DNA of 8,501 bases, taken from contig QFNN01000121.1 in the NCBI GenBank assembly GCA_003240855.1, positions 1-8,501 on the forward strand. The letters are read 5' to 3'. The notes beneath the pieces were generated by a model. It ran no database searches and was not told where the DNA came from. It saw only the letters and a list, made by a program, of their open reading frames with translations. Positions 5,938 through 8,501 of the stretch are shown here, in pieces. Position numbers and translations under genes: made by a program. Source of the stretch: Sphingomonas sanxanigenens. Lineage in GTDB: Bacteria > Pseudomonadota > Alphaproteobacteria > Sphingomonadales > Sphingomonadaceae. The stretch's first letter is position 1, and every line of letters starts with the position of its first letter.

Positions 5938-6776
5938 GGACGATCACCTCGCCGACGCGTTTCCTTGCCGATCTGCTCGAGCGTCATACCGGACAGCAGC
6001 TTGCCGAGAACCGCCTGTGGCGCGTCGAAGCGGCGCTCAGGCCTTTGCTGCGCGAAAAGGGGCTGACCTCGCTCGCCGCGCTTGCCGATCTGCTCGCCAG
6101 CGGCGGCGGGCGGCCGCTGGAGGTCGCCGCCGTTGAAGCGATGCTCAACAACGAAACCTTCTTCTTCCGCGATCAGGCGGTTTTCACGCTGTTTCAGACC
6201 GGCGCGCTCGAAAAGCTGCGCGAGGCGCGGGCGAAGGACCGGCGGCTGCGAATCTGGTCGGCAGGTTGTTCGACCGGGCAGGAGGCCTATTCGCTGGCGA
6301 TGATCTTCGCCGATTCGCCCGCGCGCTGGGATGGCTGGTCGATCGACCTGATCGCCAGCGACATATCGCAATCGGCGATCGATCAGGCGCGCGCCGGGCG
6401 CTTCAGCCAGTTCGAGATCCAGCGCGGGCTGCCCGTGCTGCAGATGCTGCGCTGGTTCGAGCAGAAGGGCGATCAGTGGGTCGCCAGCGCCGAACTGGGC
6501 TCGCGCATCCGTTTCCAGCGCCACAATCTGCTCGATCCGGCGCCCTTCGCCGGCCGCGCCGATGCGATATTGTGTCGCAACCTCCTGCTTTATTTCACGC
6601 CCGATCGGCGACGGACGGCCTTCGCCCGGCTTGCCGGCGCCTGCGCGAAGGACGGCTATCTGATGCTCGGCGCGGGCGAGACGGTCATCGGCCAGACCGA
6701 GGATTTCGTATCGGACCCCGGTCTCCGCGGTCTTTATCGTCCGCGCGAGTTTCTCGGCGCCCGTCACGCGGCATAG
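5934..6776 (+). CDS. cheR: Chemotaxis protein-glutamate O-methyltransferase CheR
   Basis: CheR transfers methyl from S-adenosylmethionine to receptor glutamates, opposing CheB in adaptation. The product is 280 residues. The N-terminal helical domain occupies about 1-70. The active region begins with NNETFFFRD (72-80), containing the conserved Glu/Thr/Phe/Arg block. The SAM-binding motif I reads WSAGCSTGQEAYS (108-120), and CRNLLLYF (214-221) matches the CRNVLIYF motif. The ATG at 5934 overlaps the cheB TGA by ATGA and gives the expected length; the same frame is open further upstream, but that part is inside cheB. There is no C-terminal extension such as TPR repeats or a pentapeptide-binding insertion that I recognise. 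It is the last gene of the chemotaxis block; I see no clear terminator in the 87 bp that follow. Confidence 0.95.
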   Translation: MRTITSPTRFLADLLERHTGQQLAENRLWRVEAALRPLLREKGLTSLAALADLLASGGGRPLEVAAVEAMLNNETFFFRDQAVFTLFQTGALEKLREARAKDRRLRIWSAGCSTGQEAYSLAMIFADSPARWDGWSIDLIASDISQSAIDQARAGRFSQFEIQRGLPVLQMLRWFEQKGDQWVASAELGSRIRFQRHNLLDPAPFAGRADAILCRNLLLYFTPDRRRTAFARLAGACAKDGYLMLGAGETVIGQTEDFVSDPGLRGLYRPREFLGARHAA

Positions 6777-6863
6777 CGACATTTTCGGATGACGCGGGCA
6801 GGCCTCGCTCGCTAAGACGCTTGCGCATGCCGGGGGAACGGCTCGCAGGGGAGTGTCTGGGCT

Positions 6864-7556
6864 TTGGCCGAAATGATCGAGACGCCGTCGCCCAATTTCG
6901 ACGAGCGCAAGCTGCCGGTTACGATGATCGTGCTGCACTATACGGGCATGAAGGACGCCGCTTCGGCGATCGATCGGCTGTGCGATCCCGAGGCCAAGGT
7001 TTCCGCGCATTATCTGGTCAATGAGGACGGGCAGGTCATCCGCATGGTCCATGAGGACAAGCGCGCCTGGCACGCCGGCCGGTCGCACTGGCGCGGGGTG
7101 ACGGACATCAACAGCGCCTCGATCGGGATCGAGATCGTCAATCCCGGGCATGAGTTCGGCTATCGTCCTTTCCCTGAAGAGCAGATCGAGGCGCTGATCC
7201 CGCTCATCGCCGACATCAAGGACCGTCACCTGATCACGCGCGGCAACATCGTCGGCCATTCGGACATTGCGCCGACGCGCAAGCAGGATCCGGGCGAGCT
7301 TTTTCCCTGGGGGCGGCTGGCGCGCCTGCGCCTTGCGCTGCCGCGCCCCACCAAGAATCTGATGGACCCCAACTGGACGGAGGCGGGCTTCCTGCTCGCG
7401 CTCGAACGCTTCGGCTATGACGTGTCGGACAAGCTGGCGGCGGTCGTCGCCTTCCAGCGCCGCTTCCGCCCCGAACTGATCGACGGCGAGATTGACGGCG
7501 AATGCCGCGCGATCCTCCTCGCGCTCCTGCTTCCCAAACCGCAAGGGGATGAGTAG
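6864..7556 (+). CDS. N-acetylmuramoyl-L-alanine amidase, AmpD/AmiD type, with C-terminal peptidoglycan-binding-like segment
   Basis: Amidase_2 enzymes cut the bond between N-acetylmuramic acid and the stem peptide L-Ala, often on anhydro-muropeptides during recycling. The product is about 230 residues. Zinc ligands are His25 (LHYTG), His132 (GHSDIAPTRKQDPG) and Asp142; Glu90 (GIEIVN) and Lys140 fit the catalytic positions of AmpD. Residues about 170-226 (AGFLLALERFGYD to AFQRRF) look like a PG_binding_1 helical domain, as in E. coli AmiD. There is no signal peptide or lipobox, so a cytoplasmic, AmpD-like role is more likely than AmiD's outer-membrane one. TTG6864 has AGGGGAG (6847-6853) at a good distance; ATG6873 is the alternative start. 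It follows cheR by 87 bp and ends 10 bp before rnpB. I give no symbol because AmpD and AmiD cannot be told apart here. Confidence 0.88.
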   Translation: MAEMIETPSPNFDERKLPVTMIVLHYTGMKDAASAIDRLCDPEAKVSAHYLVNEDGQVIRMVHEDKRAWHAGRSHWRGVTDINSASIGIEIVNPGHEFGYRPFPEEQIEALIPLIADIKDRHLITRGNIVGHSDIAPTRKQDPGELFPWGRLARLRLALPRPTKNLMDPNWTEAGFLLALERFGYDVSDKLAAVVAFQRRFRPELIDGEIDGECRAILLALLLPKPQGDE

Positions 7557-7566
7557 GGGAGGGCTG

Positions 7567-7928
7567 GCCAGAGGGTCGGGCGGCCGCGGGCATGGCGACA
7601 TGCGCGAGGAAAGTCCGGGCTCCACGGAACGACGGTGCCGGGTAACGCCCGGCGGGGGCGACCCCAGGGAAAGTGCCACAGAGAGCAGGTCGCGACGGCT
7701 TCGGCCACGCGAAGGTGAAAGGGTGCGGTAAGAGCGCACCGCGCTTCCGGTAACGGCGGCGGCAGGGCAAACCCCACCGGGAGCAAGACCGAATAGGGGT
7801 GGCATATGGGCCTGTTCCGGCCCGCTGCCCGGGTTGGTTGCTTGAGGCCGGCAGCAATGCCGGCCCTAGAGGAATGGTCGCCTATCCCTGCAAGGGGAGG
7901 ACAGAACCCGGCTTACAGACCCTCTGGC
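7567..7928 (+). ncRNA. rnpB: RNase P RNA, bacterial class A
   Basis: The catalytic RNA that trims 5' leaders from pre-tRNAs. Both ends are set by the P1 helix: GCCAGAGGGTC at 7567-7577 is perfectly complementary to GACCCTCTGGC at 7918-7928, 11 pairs. Conserved blocks appear in order: GAGGAAAGTCCGGGCTCCA from 7606 (P4 5' strand region), a GGTGCG-GTAAGAG-CGCACC hairpin around 7723-7741 (P12 area), GGGCAAACCCCACC near 7766 (L15, tRNA CCA contact), and CAGAACCCGGCTTACAGAC at 7902-7920 (P4 3' strand, CR-V). Length of about 362 bases is normal. TTATTTT follows the last P1 base and may be part of the termination signal. The true transcript ends may differ by a few bases. I see no good promoter in the 10 bp before it, so its promoter must lie within the amidase 3' end. 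Confidence 0.97.
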
Positions 7929-8501
7929 TTATTTTCCGGCGTCGTTCAGCCGTTCCACCAGCGAGGCCGCAAAGCCCGACAGCGTGTCGTCGCGCGCGCC
8001 CATCACCACGATACGGTCGCCGGGGCGGGCGAGGGCGATGAGGCGGTCGCCGCAGGCGGCGCGGTTCGGGATATGTTCGGCCTTTTTCTCGGTGGCGGCG
8101 ACGCCCGCGACGATGCGTTCGCTGCCTGTCGATCGATCGACCGTGCCGCCGAAATAGACGGGATCGCACAGCAGCAGCACGTCGTCGTCGGCCATATCGG
8201 CGCCCAGCCGCTCGATCAGCGCGTCGCCCATCACTTTCAGGGGGCCATAGCCATGCGGCTGGAAGAAAAGCAGCAAGCGCCCTGGAAAGGCGTGGAGCGC
8301 CGCCAGCGTCGCGCCGATCTTGTCGGGATTATGCCCGAAATCGTCGATCACGGTGACGCCGCCGGCCGCGCCGACAATCTCCATCCGCCGCTTGAGCCCC
8401 GCAAAGCCGCCCAGCGCCAGCGCCGCTTCCCCCAGCGGCAGCCCGGCGGCGATCGCCGCGCCCAGCGCTGCAAGCCCGTTCGCGGCGTTGTGCCGGCCGG
8501 G
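7929..8501 (-). CDS. Mur ligase family protein, MurC/Mpl-like, C-terminal part (runs off the window)
   Basis: Mur ligases join amino acids or peptides to UDP-N-acetylmuramate using ATP. The visible 190 residues are the end of the central domain and the C-terminal domain. Motifs in order: GRHNAANGLAALGAA (Mur central-domain Asn block), FAGLKRRMEIVG (matching F-GVKRR of MurC and Mpl), VIDDFGHNPDKI (matching DDFAHHPTAI) and LLLFFQPHGYGPL (compare FQPHRYTRT of MurC). The reading frame is open to the edge, so the ATG at 8384 is internal, not the start. The departures FGHNP and FQPHGYGP suggest it is not the housekeeping MurC but a paralogue, possibly a recycling ligase like Mpl. The TAA stop (7931-7929) abuts the last base of rnpB. 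No terminator is visible before rnpB. Confidence 0.82.
   Translation of the reverse strand, partial: PGRHNAANGLAALGAAIAAGLPLGEAALALGGFAGLKRRMEIVGAAGGVTVIDDFGHNPDKIGATLAALHAFPGRLLLFFQPHGYGPLKVMGDALIERLGADMADDDVLLLCDPVYFGGTVDRSTGSERIVAGVAATEKKAEHIPNRAACGDRLIALARPGDRIVVMGARDDTLSGFAASLVERLNDAGK

Noticed and set aside
6777..6863. Possible promoter or terminator in the cheR-amidase gap
   Set aside because: TAAGAC near 6813 matches a -10 at only 3 of 6 with no -35 at the right distance, and I found no stable hairpin followed by a T-run.
4404..7805. Open reading frame of about 1133 codons on the minus strand
   Set aside because: It lies antisense to cheY, cheB, cheR, the amidase and rnpB, all of which are recognised. 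Its translation is low-complexity, rich in Arg, Ala and Pro. Long antisense frames are expected in GC-rich coding sequence.
7848..7865. Inverted repeat GCCGGC-N6-GCCGGC
   Set aside because: It is an internal helix of the RNase P RNA and not an independent terminator or mobile-element end.
7492..8041. Short plus-strand frames overlapping rnpB
   Set aside because: The sequence is a clear RNase P RNA with closing P1 helix and conserved blocks; frames across it are incidental.

Overview
The window looks like core chromosome of a GC-rich alphaproteobacterium, most likely a sphingomonad. A ChpT-type histidine phosphotransferase is a family essentially confined to Alphaproteobacteria. The RNase P RNA is class A with alphaproteobacterial-looking conserved blocks. 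The order of M67 peptidase, chpT, cheA-W-Y-B-R, amidase and rnpB is one I associate with Sphingomonadales, from memory and without a database search. I see no insertion sequence, tRNA, CRISPR array or integration scar.

Left edge (1-734): the 5' end of an RluD-like 23S rRNA pseudouridine synthase on the minus strand diverges from a small JAMM/M67 metallopeptidase on the plus strand. Their likely starts are only about 10 bp apart.

Centre (807-6776): six plus-strand genes form a signalling block. First comes chpT, the phosphotransferase that in Caulobacter links the kinase CckA to the cell-cycle regulators CtrA and CpdR. A compact set of chemotaxis genes follows: cheA, cheW, cheY, cheB and cheR. 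A promoter-like sequence (TTGCCA-N17-TTTAAC) overlapped by a near-consensus CtrA box lies between chpT and cheA. A hairpin plus T-run lies between cheW and cheY, followed by a second promoter-like element. This suggests two transcription units, cheA-cheW and cheY-cheB-cheR, possibly tied to CtrA. CheA lacks a P2 domain, appears to carry two CheW-like domains and ends in a degenerate receiver with no phosphoacceptor Asp. No chemoreceptor or cheD gene is present, so receptors would have to be encoded elsewhere.

Right edge (6864-8501): an AmpD/AmiD-type N-acetylmuramoyl-L-alanine amidase with a C-terminal peptidoglycan-binding-like segment is followed 10 bp later by rnpB. The 3' end of rnpB abuts, tail to tail, the stop codon of a minus-strand Mur ligase that runs off the window. 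The amidase and the ligase could both act in cell-wall turnover or recycling.

All protein calls rest on motifs read by eye. Promoter and operator calls are pattern matches only. The most interesting points are the candidate CtrA control of chemotaxis next to chpT, the dead receiver on CheA, and the tight packing around rnpB.
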